From NCBI GenBank assembly GCA_031274715.1, contig JAISPT010000045.1, positions 1-42,083 of the forward strand: DNA of 42,083 bases. The letters are read 5' to 3'. This DNA is from Azonexus sp. (GTDB lineage Bacteria; Pseudomonadota; Gammaproteobacteria; Burkholderiales; Rhodocyclaceae). Below the pieces are notes generated by a model. That model saw nothing but the letters and a program-made list of their open reading frames with translations. It searched no databases and was not told the DNA's origin. How positions within the stretch are numbered: the stretch's first letter is position 1; every line of letters begins with the position of its first letter. Of this stretch, positions 18,087 through 25,950 are shown in pieces. Position numbers and translations under genes: made by a program.

Positions 18087-18151
18087 TTAAGGGTTGAACC
18101 GCCACCCGCCGGAAACGCACGCCATTCTGTTGTTCTGGCGCACACCCTTAA
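18087..18151 (-). promoter_or_regulatory. rpsB leader with long-range pairing next to the ribosome site
   Basis: The octamers at 18087-18094 and 18144-18151 are perfectly complementary (TTAAGGGT/ACCCTTAA). They would close a 65-nt leader domain whose base overlaps the AAGGAG ribosome site (18083-18088) by two bases. S2 is known to repress its own mRNA through leader structure in several proteobacteria; that this leader does so is inferred. Confidence 0.45.
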
Positions 18152-18231
18152 TCGGCGGATGTGTGGATTTCGCTGCCGACATCACGCCGACAACCGCCTT
18201 CCCGACCATGAGCGCCGAGAAAAGCCTTTCA

Positions 18232-18260
18232 ATTGTAGCGTCTTCCCCGCCTGAGCGGAA
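18232..18260 (-). promoter_or_regulatory. Candidate rpsB promoter
   Basis: On the minus strand TACAAT (18237-18232) lies 17 bp from a weak TTCCGC (18260-18255). The predicted start leaves a leader of about 150 nt before rpsB. No terminator is visible between arnF (ends 18303) and here, so read-through from the arn operon is possible. Confidence 0.35.
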
Positions 18261-18302
18261 GTTCAACGAGCATTTCGAGCGGGAAGAAGCAAGTCTGGCG
18301 GA

Positions 18303-18704
18303 TCAGCGTACCGACCGCGGCGCCAGCAGCGCGATGCCGAGCAGCGTGAGCAAGATGCCGAGTAGGCGCGTAGCGCTCAGGGTATCCTCGAAGCCCGGTA
18401 CTAGCAGCGCGCCGAGGTAGACGAGCGGATAACTGAGCCCGAGCAGCGGATAGGCGACACTGAGCGGCAATTCGCCGAGTGCACGCAGCCACAGCAGCAT
18501 CGACGCCGCGTAGCAAGCGAGCCCGACCAACAGGGCGATCAGCGCCGCGCCATGCACCCCCAGCGTCGCCAGCGACTGCGCGGCGACGATTTCGTGCAGG
18601 TCAGTGGCGGCGCGCTTGAGCGCCAGTTGCGCGATGCTAACCAGTAGCACACTGGCCACGGCGTGCCCGAGACCCGGACGCAGGAAGCTGCGAACGCGTG
18701 GCAC
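18303..18704 (-). CDS. arnF: Ara4N-undecaprenyl-phosphate flippase subunit ArnF
   Basis: A small-multidrug-resistance-like protein predicted to pair with ArnE and flip Ara4N-P-undecaprenol to the periplasmic face of the inner membrane. The 133 residues have four hydrophobic helices. LPLSVAYPLLGLSYPLVY and LVPGFEDTLSATRLLGI match the ArnF pattern (ALSKAYALLSMSYVLVW, VLPGWEGTFS in E. coli, from memory). The start is GTG at 18704, seven nt after the arnE stop codon begins. It is the last gene of arnA-arnD-arnE-arnF and runs toward rpsB. Confidence 0.85.
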   Translation of the reverse strand: MPRVRSFLRPGLGHAVASVLLVSIAQLALKRAATDLHEIVAAQSLATLGVHGAALIALLVGLACYAASMLLWLRALGELPLSVAYPLLGLSYPLVYLGALLVPGFEDTLSATRLLGILLTLLGIALLAPRSVR

Positions 18705-18710
18705 GTGGGC

Positions 18711-19061
18711 TCAGCTCCGGCCGATCAGGAATATCCCGACGCAGACCAGTAGCGCGCCGAGCCAGCCGCGTACCGGCAAACGCTCGCCGAACAGCCAGAT
18801 TGCAGCGAGCGGTACCAGCAGATAATTAACGCCGAGCAGCGCATACGCCTTGCTCACCTCAAAGCTCGCCAGCACCACCAGCCACAGCACCATCGCGCCG
18901 GTCAGACACAGCAGCGCCAGCCAGAAATCGGACGCACGCAGATAAAACGACAACGCTGAACCATGCGCCGCCGCACGAAAACGCAATGCCGTACGCTTTT
19001 GCAGCAGTTGCCCGGCAACTGTCAGGATGATCGTCGCCGCGATGGCGAACCAAGGGTTCAT
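18711..19061 (-). CDS. arnE: Ara4N-undecaprenyl-phosphate flippase subunit ArnE
   Basis: The partner of ArnF in transporting the Ara4N lipid carrier. The 116 residues have four predicted membrane helices. FEVSKAYALLGVNYLLVP and WLFGERLPVRGWLGALLVC are the DMT/SMR-type signatures seen in ArnE. The ATG at 19061 makes an ATGA overlap with the arnD stop. The frame opens ten codons earlier inside arnD, which is discarded. Confidence 0.87.
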   Translation of the reverse strand: MNPWFAIAATIILTVAGQLLQKRTALRFRAAAHGSALSFYLRASDFWLALLCLTGAMVLWLVVLASFEVSKAYALLGVNYLLVPLAAIWLFGERLPVRGWLGALLVCVGIFLIGRS

Positions 19062-19966
19062 GCCGCTACGCCACCCTGCACGGCTAGCCAACCCTCACGC
19101 CCCGCCAGTTTACCGCGCGCGAGCGTGCATTGCGGCAGTACGCCAAGATCGAGATCGCCGAGCGGCTGAAAGCAGATATTGCGTTCGCGCGCGAGATCGA
19201 GCAGTTCGGCAAAGCGCTGGCGCAGCGCGATGCCTTCGACTTCCGCGTGAATCGTGTAGACGTTGAGCCGCCCCGGAACCATGCGGTCGAGGATGCGGGC
19301 GTTGTAGTTGGCGTCGGTGACGCCGTCGCGGCCGATCATCTCGTCGTAGGTCGGCAATGTTACCGGAATCTGCGGCGTCAGCGCTTGGCCAGCGACGACA
19401 GGACGAAACGCAGCGGTGCCACGGCAGTCGCTGTTGTAGGCGAACGGGAATGCCTGCTTGGCGAGCAGCGTGGCTTCGTTGCTGCGCCAACCGGCGGTGG
19501 CTGAGCACTGCGGCGCACAGCCCAGGATATCCCCGAGTTTGTCGAAGCCAAGCTGGATATGCCGCGCCTGCGTTGCTTGTGAATAGCGATCGACGTGCAT
19601 TTGCCAACTGTAGTGATCCCAAGCGTGCAGGCCGACTTCATGGCCAGCGTCGTACGGCAGCCGCACGCAATCGCGCAGACGGTCACCGATAATCGGGCCA
19701 GGCCACGCCGTGCCGCGCAGCAACACGTCCCAGCCGTACAGGCTGGCCGCCTTCGAGCGCAGCATCTTGGCGAAAAACGCCGGCCGCAGCATTCGCCACA
19801 GATGGCGGCCCATGTTGTCGGGGCCGACGCTCATGAAGAACGACGCACTTACCGAATGTTGAGCGAACAACTCGACCAGCGCCGGTACGCCGTCGCGCGT
19901 ACCGCGCAAGGTATCGACGTCGACACGCAGGCCGACCGGCAGCGGCGCCTGCGCGGCGACGCTCAA
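19058..19966 (-). CDS. arnD: 4-deoxy-4-formamido-L-arabinose-phosphoundecaprenol deformylase
   Basis: A NodB-type polysaccharide deacetylase that removes the formyl group from undecaprenyl-phosphate-Ara4FN, giving the Ara4N donor and making the pathway irreversible. The 302 residues start with GLRVDVDTLRGTRDGVPAL. The segment AGHEVGLHAWDHYSWQMHVD carries the deacetylase HxxDH-like active-site motif, and NVYTIHAEVEG lies near the end. The start is taken as TTG at 19966, overlapping the arnA stop as TTGA; no better-placed ATG was found. Confidence 0.93.
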   Translation of the reverse strand: MSVAAQAPLPVGLRVDVDTLRGTRDGVPALVELFAQHSVSASFFMSVGPDNMGRHLWRMLRPAFFAKMLRSKAASLYGWDVLLRGTAWPGPIIGDRLRDCVRLPYDAGHEVGLHAWDHYSWQMHVDRYSQATQARHIQLGFDKLGDILGCAPQCSATAGWRSNEATLLAKQAFPFAYNSDCRGTAAFRPVVAGQALTPQIPVTLPTYDEMIGRDGVTDANYNARILDRMVPGRLNVYTIHAEVEGIALRQRFAELLDLARERNICFQPLGDLDLGVLPQCTLARGKLAGREGWLAVQGGVAA

Positions 19967-21945
19967 CGGTCAGCTTCCGTTTCGGTCAGCGCCGAGCGCA
20001 GGAAGAAGTCGAGTGTGGTCTCGATAGTGCGCTGCAGGGGCACGCTGGGCTGCCAGCCGAGATAACGGTTGGCGTTACGGATGCTCGGCCGCCGGAACTG
20101 CACGTCCTGATAGCCGTTGCCGTAATAGGAACTGCTCTCGATGACCTTGAAGCCGGCGAACGGCGGGAAGCGGTCACGCAGCGGATGCCGGTTGAAGGCA
20201 TCGAGCAGCATTTCCGCCAGTTCGCGAATGCTCGCCTCGTTTTGCGGATTGCCGACGTTGATGATCTTGCCGTTGCACGCGTCCTTGTCATTCTCGATGA
20301 TGCGGAACAGCGCGTCGATGCCGTCGGCGATATCGGTGAAGCAGCGGCGCTGCTCGCCGCCGTCGATCAGGCGGATCGGCGTGCCTTCGACCAGGTTCAG
20401 GATCAACTGCGTGATGGCGCGCGAGCTGCCGATGCGCGCCGAATCCAGGCTGTCGAGGCGCGGCCCCATCCAATTGAACGGGCGGAACAGCGTGAAGCGC
20501 AGGCCGCGATCGCCGTAAGCCCAGATGACGCGATCGAGCAATTGCTTGCTGGCGGAATAAATCCAGCGCTGTTTATTGATCGGCCCGAGCACCAGCGACG
20601 AGTTGTCCTCGTCGAACTCATCCTCCTGGCACATGCCGTATACCTCGGAGGTGGACGGGAAAATCACCCGTTTGTTGAAGCGCACGCAATCACGGATGAT
20701 CTTGAGGTTTTCCTCGAAATCAAGCTCGAACACGCGTAGCGGATTGCGCGTGTATTCGATGGGCGTTGCAATGGCGACCAGCGGCAGCACGATGTCGCAC
20801 TTGCTGATGTGATATTCGAGCCATTCGCGGTGGATGGTGATATCGCCTTCGAGGAAATGAAAGTGTGGCTGATCGAGCAGCCGCGAGATCGCCGTGTTGC
20901 TGCGATCCATGCCATACTCTTCGTATTTGCCGCTGGCCAGCAGGCGTTCGGTCAGATGATTGCCGATGAAACCATTGACGCCGAGGATCAGCAGCCGCTG
21001 GCGGCGCGGCGTTGGCGCCGCCATCGTGCCAAGGCGGATGCCGTCGACGAGATTGAGTTCGCGCGCCAGTTGCGGGCCGGACTGGCAGATGCCGCCATCA
21101 ATCTGACCGACCCGGATGGTCAGCGCGCCCTGCCCGCAGGCCACAGTCAACGGCTGCGTCGACAGGATGGTTCCAGGCGCTCGGGCTGGTGCTGGCGCCG
21201 CGACGGCATCGGCCTCCCAGACGATGATCTTGCGGCTGCCGGCATAGGAAAATGCGCCGGGGAACGGTTGGGCGACAGCGCGCACCAGATTACGCACCGC
21301 TGTGGCGCTCTGGCTCCAATCGATTGCACCATCTTCCGGACACCGACGACCACAGTAATTACCCTTGTCAATATCCTGCACAGTACGCGGCGCGGCGCCG
21401 GCAGCGATGGCGGGCAGGCATTCGGCCAGCAGTTGCTGTGCTGCCGTCACTTGTTTGCGATGCACCTGCTGCACGTAATCGTCCGACTCGATGCGGACCT
21501 CGACCTGACCGACGATGTCGCCAGCATCGGCGCGCTCGACCATGTGATGCAGCGTGACGCCAGTGACCTGCTCGCCATTCAGCATCGCCCAGTTCAGCGG
21601 CGAGCGGCCACGGTAATGCGGCAGCAGCGAGCCGTGCAGGTTGAACGCGCCCTTGCGTGCTTGCGCCAGGATAGACGCCGGAATCAGCTCGCGGTAGTAG
21701 AACGAAAACATGAAATCGGGCGCCAGCGTGGCGATCTGTTTCTGCCACAGCGGATGGTCGATGGCATCCGGCACGTATGCTGGAATATCCAGCTCTGCAC
21801 ACAACCGTGCCACCGATTCGAAGAAAATATTCTCCTGAGGATTGTCACGGTGCGTGAATACAGCCACGATCTCGAAACCCGCCGCGCGCAGCGCGCGAAT
21901 TCCGCTACAACCAAAATCATGATAGGCGAACACGATTGTTTTCAT
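19963..21945 (-). CDS. arnA: Bifunctional UDP-Ara4N formyltransferase / UDP-glucuronate decarboxylase
   Basis: Two enzymes of the Ara4N pathway in one protein: the C-terminal half oxidatively decarboxylates UDP-glucuronate to UDP-Ara4O, and the N-terminal half formylates UDP-Ara4N. At 660 residues it is the same length as E. coli ArnA, and key residues keep the same numbers: Asn102, His104 and Asp140 (formyltransferase) and Ser433, Glu434 and Arg619 (decarboxylase). The NAD loop GVNGFIGNHL is at 322-331. It is the first gene of the minus-strand arn operon and is divergent from arnB. UDP-glucuronate must come from a ugd gene outside this window. Confidence 0.97.
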   Translation of the reverse strand: MKTIVFAYHDFGCSGIRALRAAGFEIVAVFTHRDNPQENIFFESVARLCAELDIPAYVPDAIDHPLWQKQIATLAPDFMFSFYYRELIPASILAQARKGAFNLHGSLLPHYRGRSPLNWAMLNGEQVTGVTLHHMVERADAGDIVGQVEVRIESDDYVQQVHRKQVTAAQQLLAECLPAIAAGAAPRTVQDIDKGNYCGRRCPEDGAIDWSQSATAVRNLVRAVAQPFPGAFSYAGSRKIIVWEADAVAAPAPARAPGTILSTQPLTVACGQGALTIRVGQIDGGICQSGPQLARELNLVDGIRLGTMAAPTPRRQRLLILGVNGFIGNHLTERLLASGKYEEYGMDRSNTAISRLLDQPHFHFLEGDITIHREWLEYHISKCDIVLPLVAIATPIEYTRNPLRVFELDFEENLKIIRDCVRFNKRVIFPSTSEVYGMCQEDEFDEDNSSLVLGPINKQRWIYSASKQLLDRVIWAYGDRGLRFTLFRPFNWMGPRLDSLDSARIGSSRAITQLILNLVEGTPIRLIDGGEQRRCFTDIADGIDALFRIIENDKDACNGKIINVGNPQNEASIRELAEMLLDAFNRHPLRDRFPPFAGFKVIESSSYYGNGYQDVQFRRPSIRNANRYLGWQPSVPLQRTIETTLDFFLRSALTETEADR

Positions 21946-21980
21946 GTGTGAAGTCTCTCGCTAGCTCAGGGAAGGCGGGC

Positions 21981-22008
21981 AGTGTACTACGCAGCAGCAA
22001 CCTGACAA
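21981..22008 (-). promoter_or_regulatory. Promoter of the arnA operon
   Basis: On the minus strand TTGTCA (22008-22003) and TACACT (21986-21981) are 16 bp apart. The predicted start is about 30 nt before the arnA ATG. No PmrA-type box (CTTAAT/TTAAG repeats) was seen in the 215-bp divergent region, so polymyxin-type two-component control is not evident. Confidence 0.6.
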
Positions 22009-22091
22009 ACCACCACCGGAAAAATAAAGCAGAAACGCGCAAGAAACCGCTCCTGTTGTCGAGGACGGGGCAAGTTTCCGGTTGTTTCATG

Positions 22092-22116
22092 CCCGCTGCC
22101 GTGCGCGGCAGCCGGG
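22092..22116. promoter_or_regulatory. Hairpin/palindrome over the arnB -35 region
   Basis: CCC plus GCTGCC (22092-22100), a 6-nt loop, then GGCAGC, one unpaired C and GGG (22107-22116) form a nine-pair stem with a single bulge. It sits where a -35 hexamer would be expected for the arnB -10 element and could be an operator. Its function is not known. Confidence 0.35.
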
Positions 22117-22123
22117 AATTCGC

Positions 22124-22129
22124 TACACT
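22124..22129 (+). promoter_or_regulatory. Candidate -10 element of arnB
   Basis: TACACT is followed by GCCGCC, a sequence that recurs in inverted orientation at the arnA promoter (TACACTGCCCGCC). No good -35 lies 16-18 bp upstream. This suggests a weak or activator-dependent promoter for arnB-arnC-GT-arnT. Confidence 0.35.
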
Positions 22130-22160
22130 GCCGCCGTTTTGATCGACGGACCCCGACCCC

Positions 22161-23309
22161 ATGTCAGAAACATTCCTGCCCTTCTGCCGACCGCAGATCA
22201 GCCCCGATGACATCGCCGCAGTTACTGCGGTATTGAATTCCGGCTGGATCACCACCGGCGCCAAGACCGCTGCGCTCGAAGCCGCGTTCTGCGAGCTGAC
22301 CGGCGCGCGCCACGCCGTGGCGATGGCATCGGCGACCGCCGCACTGCATCTTTATATGCTGGCAAAGGGAATCGGCCCAGGCGCGGAAGTGATCACGCCA
22401 TCGCTGACCTGGGTATCGACGATCAACCTAATCACGCTGCTCGGCGCGCAGCCGGTGTACGTCGATGTCGACCGCGACAACCTGATGGCAACCGCCGACG
22501 CCATCGAGCGCGCGATCACACCGCGCACGAAACTGATCATCCCCGTCCATTTCGCCGGCGCACCGCTCGATCTCGATCCAATCCGCGCACTCGCCGCCGC
22601 GCGCGGCATCGCGCTGCTTGAGGACACCGCCCACGCACTCGGTACGCAGTACAAATCAATCCCGGTCGGGCGCGGCGCTGACAGCATTTTCTCGTTGCAG
22701 GCGATCAAGAATGTGACTGCCGCCGAGGGCGGCGTGCTCGTTACTGACGACGACGAACTTGCAGCCAAGCTGCGCCGGTTGCGCTTTCACGGCTTGGGCG
22801 TCGATGCCTACGACCGTGCGACGCAGGGGCGCAACCCGCAAGCCGAAGTGATCGAGCCCGGCTTCAAGTACAACCTGCCCGATATGTGCTCGGCGCTGGC
22901 TTTGAGCCAGTTGGCACGGCTCGACCGCATCAATGCGCGCCGCGCCGAACTCGCCGCGCATTACCACGAATTGCTGCGCGACCTGCCGCAAGTGCAACCG
23001 CTGATCGCCCCGGCGTGGCCGCATAAACACAGTTGGCATCTGTTCGTCGTGCGCGTGCCGGAGCGCGATACTTTCATCGAAGCGATGAAAGCCCAAGGCA
23101 TCGGCTGCGGCATCCATTTCCGCGCCGTGCACCAGCAAAAATACTATCGCGAGTTACATGCAAAATCCGGTGCTCCCCTGCCCCTCGCACTGCCCAATAC
23201 CGAGTGGAACTCGGCGCGCATCTGTTCGCTGCCGCTGTTCCCCGACATGGCCGATACCGATGCCGAGCGTGTCGTCCATACCATGCGCACTGTGCTCACA
23301 ACAAGGTAA
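22161..23309 (+). CDS. arnB: UDP-4-amino-4-deoxy-L-arabinose-oxoglutarate aminotransferase
   Basis: This PLP enzyme transfers an amino group from glutamate to UDP-Ara4O, between the two ArnA reactions. It has 382 residues of the DegT/DnrJ/EryC1 fold. The PLP-binding lysine is Lys183 in SLQAIKNVTAAEGG, with LLEDTAHALG upstream binding the cofactor. The ATG at 22161 lacks a strong ribosome site. It opens the plus-strand arn operon, with arnC starting 4 nt after its stop. Confidence 0.95.
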   Translation: MSETFLPFCRPQISPDDIAAVTAVLNSGWITTGAKTAALEAAFCELTGARHAVAMASATAALHLYMLAKGIGPGAEVITPSLTWVSTINLITLLGAQPVYVDVDRDNLMATADAIERAITPRTKLIIPVHFAGAPLDLDPIRALAAARGIALLEDTAHALGTQYKSIPVGRGADSIFSLQAIKNVTAAEGGVLVTDDDELAAKLRRLRFHGLGVDAYDRATQGRNPQAEVIEPGFKYNLPDMCSALALSQLARLDRINARRAELAAHYHELLRDLPQVQPLIAPAWPHKHSWHLFVVRVPERDTFIEAMKAQGIGCGIHFRAVHQQKYYRELHAKSGAPLPLALPNTEWNSARICSLPLFPDMADTDAERVVHTMRTVLTTR

Positions 23310-23313
23310 TCTC

Positions 23314-24321
23314 ATGCCACGTTCTCATCGTATTGAATTGCTGTCGATCGTCATTCCCGTCTACAACGAGCAGGACAACCTGCCGGCGCTGTTCGAGCGC
23401 TGCCGCGCCGTGGTCCAGCAACTCGGTCTGCCCGCTGAGATCATCCTCGTCGATGACGGCAGTCGCGATGACTCTGCCGAACTCATCCGCGCGGCGGCAG
23501 CCGACCCGCTGTTCGTCGGCGTCATCCTCAATCGCAACTACGGCCAGCACGCAGCGGTGATGGCGGGGTTTTCGCGGGCGCGCGGCGACCTGATCGTCAC
23601 GCTCGACGCCGATCTGCAAAACCCGCCCGAGGAGATACCGAAGCTGATCCGCGCCGCCGAGGAAGGCTACGAGGTGGTCGGCACGGTGCGCCAGATGCGC
23701 CAGGACAGCCTGTTCCGCCGCCTCGCCTCGCGCGTCGTCAATGGTTTCGTGCGCCGCGCCACCGGGGTGCAGATGACAGATTACGGCTGCATGTTGCGCG
23801 CCTATCGCCGCCACATCGTCGACACCATGCTGCGCTGCGACGAACGCAGCACCTTCATCCCCATGCTGGCCAATTCGTTCGCCCGCCACACCACGGAGAT
23901 CCCGGTTCGGCACGAGGAGCGCGCCGCCGGCGATTCGAAATACAGCGTGCTCAAGCTGATCAACCTGCAATTTGATCTGCTGACCGCGATGACGACCGCG
24001 CCGCTGCGCCTGTTGTCCTTTATCGGCGGCGCAATCGCGGCGGCCGGCACGCTGTTCGCGCTGCTGTTGCTGACGCTGCGCATCATTCACGGCGCGGCGT
24101 GGGGCGTGAACGGTGTCTTCCCGCTGTTCGCCATCCTGTTCATTTTTGTCGGCGCGCAATTCATGAGCTTCGGCCTGCTTGGCGAATATATCGGGCGCAT
24201 CTATACCGACGTGCGGGCGCGTCCGCGCTTCATCATCGAGGAAATCATCGGTCAGGGTGTAGAACCAGGCGCCAGGATCGAGCCGCAAACAGGCGACGCC
24301 GCGAAACTTCACGCGCCATGA
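23314..24321 (+). CDS. arnC: Undecaprenyl-phosphate 4-deoxy-4-formamido-L-arabinose transferase
   Basis: This GT2 enzyme transfers Ara4FN from its UDP form to undecaprenyl phosphate on the inner face of the membrane. It has 335 residues. The GT-A domain shows SIVIPVYNEQ, VDDGS (46-50) and DADLQNPPEEIPK (98-110). Two C-terminal membrane helices (about 228-258 and 270-295) end in LLGEYIGRIY, typical of ArnC/GtrB. The ATG at 23314 has AAGG eight bases upstream; the 52 open codons before it overlap arnB and are rejected. Its TGA overlaps the next start as ATGA. Confidence 0.94.
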   Translation: MPRSHRIELLSIVIPVYNEQDNLPALFERCRAVVQQLGLPAEIILVDDGSRDDSAELIRAAAADPLFVGVILNRNYGQHAAVMAGFSRARGDLIVTLDADLQNPPEEIPKLIRAAEEGYEVVGTVRQMRQDSLFRRLASRVVNGFVRRATGVQMTDYGCMLRAYRRHIVDTMLRCDERSTFIPMLANSFARHTTEIPVRHEERAAGDSKYSVLKLINLQFDLLTAMTTAPLRLLSFIGGAIAAAGTLFALLLLTLRIIHGAAWGVNGVFPLFAILFIFVGAQFMSFGLLGEYIGRIYTDVRARPRFIIEEIIGQGVEPGARIEPQTGDAAKLHAP

Positions 24322-25931
24322 ACGATTCCGCGTGCTGCCGCGACGCCGCCGCGATCCGTCGCGAGAGCTGGCTGCTCGGCGGCATCGGTCTGCTGCTGTT
24401 TATGGCAGGGCTGTGGCAGCAACCCTTCATCGGTTTCGAAAGCCGTTTCGCGGTATTCGCGCAGGAAATGCTGCGGCACGGCCCAAGCTGGTTCCCGACC
24501 ACCTGGGGCGAACCCTACCCCGATTATCCGGTGACCGGCACGCTGTTGATCGCGCTCGGTTCGCTGCCATTCGGGGCCGTCACCCGCTTCAGCGCCGCAT
24601 TGCCGACCGCGCTCGCCGCCGCGCTCAATCTGGTGATCCTGTACCGCCTGCTGGCGCCGCATTCCAAAGACTGGGCGCGGCTAGCGCTGTGCCTGCAAGT
24701 GATGACGGTGACCTTCCTTGCCGAGGCGCGCTCAATTTCGCTCGACCAGATGGTCGCGACACTCACGCTGTTGGCGTTCTACCTGGCATACACCGCCGAT
24801 CGCACAGTGCAACCGCAACTGCGGCGCTGGCTGCCACTCGTGCTGATTCTCGGTTTCTGTGTGCGCGGCCCGCTCGGCATCGTGATTCCCGCCAGCGTCG
24901 TCATCAGCTACTACGCGCTGAGTTCGCAGTGGCGCACGCTGCTGCATTTCGCTATCAAGGCAGCATTGCTGCTGGCGCTGCTGTGGCTCGCCCTGCTCGC
25001 GCTCGCGTACTGGCAGCACGGCGCCGATTTCGTGCGAGAGGTAGTGCGCATGCAAGTCGCCGGTCGCCTCGAAGCGCAGGACGGGTCAAGGCCGTTTTAC
25101 TATTTCACCAGTTCGTTCGGTAATTACGCGTCGAGCTATCCGCTGGCCGTGCTGACGCTGGTGCTGCTCGCGCGCCCGCTGCTGCGACAGCCGCGAAGCG
25201 CAGCGCTGCAACTTGTGCTCGCCCTCGCAGCGTCGGCGCTGCTGATACTGGCCGGTCTTTCCGTGCCGGAAACGAAAAAGGCACGCTATATCCTCGCGGC
25301 CACGCCAGCGCTGGCCGCACTCGCCGCCTATCCGTGGGCCGATGCCGGATCGCGTGAGCTGCGCTGGCTGCGCGCCGTGCTTGAAAGCCTGTTCGCCGTA
25401 TTGCCGCTGCTGCTGATCGCAGCGCTCGTCGTCATCCATCGCCGCGGCGAATATCAGGATCTGTCACTGATCGTTCCTTGCGCTGTCCTCGCCGCGTTGC
25501 AGATTGCCCTTCTGATCGCGCGCGTCAAGATAGAAGCGCCGCGGCGCGGCGCCATCTATGCTGGCATCGCCGCGCTCGCGCTGTGGAGCGCCGCGGTGCT
25601 CGTCGTCGAACCCGTGACATTACGCAAACAGGACAGCTCGCATTTCGTCGCAACAGTAGAAGCACAGCGGCGCATGCAGCCGGGTACGCTCGCGTTGTTC
25701 GGCATGACGCGCGACGGCACAGCAATCAAATACCTCGTCAATGCCGATGCCGACCTCGAACCGCAATTCCCGCGCGATGCCGACGCCATCGCCGCGCTGC
25801 CAAGGCCCGCTTATGTCGTGATCGACGCGAGCGCCGCCAAAGCATTGCCGGAATCCGCGCTGCTGGCCGCGACCCGTGTCGCCAGCGGGCAATTCAATGG
25901 CGATTCGTTCCTCGCGTTCTATCTACCGTAG
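24318..25931 (+). CDS. GT-C family membrane glycosyltransferase (ArnT/PMT-like, divergent)
   Basis: A 537-residue polytopic protein with about eleven hydrophobic segments and an N-terminal first loop typical of the ArnT/PMT superfamily. GFESRFAVFAQEML takes the place of the usual DExR motif, and PYPDYPVTGTLL that of the EKPP motif. It probably moves a sugar from a polyprenyl-phosphate donor in the periplasm. It is coupled to arnC by ATGA, so an Ara4N-related role is likely, but a second GT-C enzyme with a more canonical first loop follows directly. It may use a different acceptor, for example core sugar against lipid A. It could equally be the true ArnT; the exact substrate is unknown. Confidence 0.8.
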   Translation: MNDSACCRDAAAIRRESWLLGGIGLLLFMAGLWQQPFIGFESRFAVFAQEMLRHGPSWFPTTWGEPYPDYPVTGTLLIALGSLPFGAVTRFSAALPTALAAALNLVILYRLLAPHSKDWARLALCLQVMTVTFLAEARSISLDQMVATLTLLAFYLAYTADRTVQPQLRRWLPLVLILGFCVRGPLGIVIPASVVISYYALSSQWRTLLHFAIKAALLLALLWLALLALAYWQHGADFVREVVRMQVAGRLEAQDGSRPFYYFTSSFGNYASSYPLAVLTLVLLARPLLRQPRSAALQLVLALAASALLILAGLSVPETKKARYILAATPALAALAAYPWADAGSRELRWLRAVLESLFAVLPLLLIAALVVIHRRGEYQDLSLIVPCAVLAALQIALLIARVKIEAPRRGAIYAGIAALALWSAAVLVVEPVTLRKQDSSHFVATVEAQRRMQPGTLALFGMTRDGTAIKYLVNADADLEPQFPRDADAIAALPRPAYVVIDASAAKALPESALLAATRVASGQFNGDSFLAFYLP

Positions 25932-25950
25932 CAACCGGGAGGAAATTCTC

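Noticed and set aside
15593..18097. 834-codon plus-strand open frame
   Set aside because: Antisense across pyrH, tsf and rpsB; no domain recognised and the real genes are certain.
21946..22160. PmrA or PhoP box in the arn divergent region
   Set aside because: No TTAAK-type direct repeats or (T)GTTTA repeats were found, so classical polymyxin-response control cannot be claimed.
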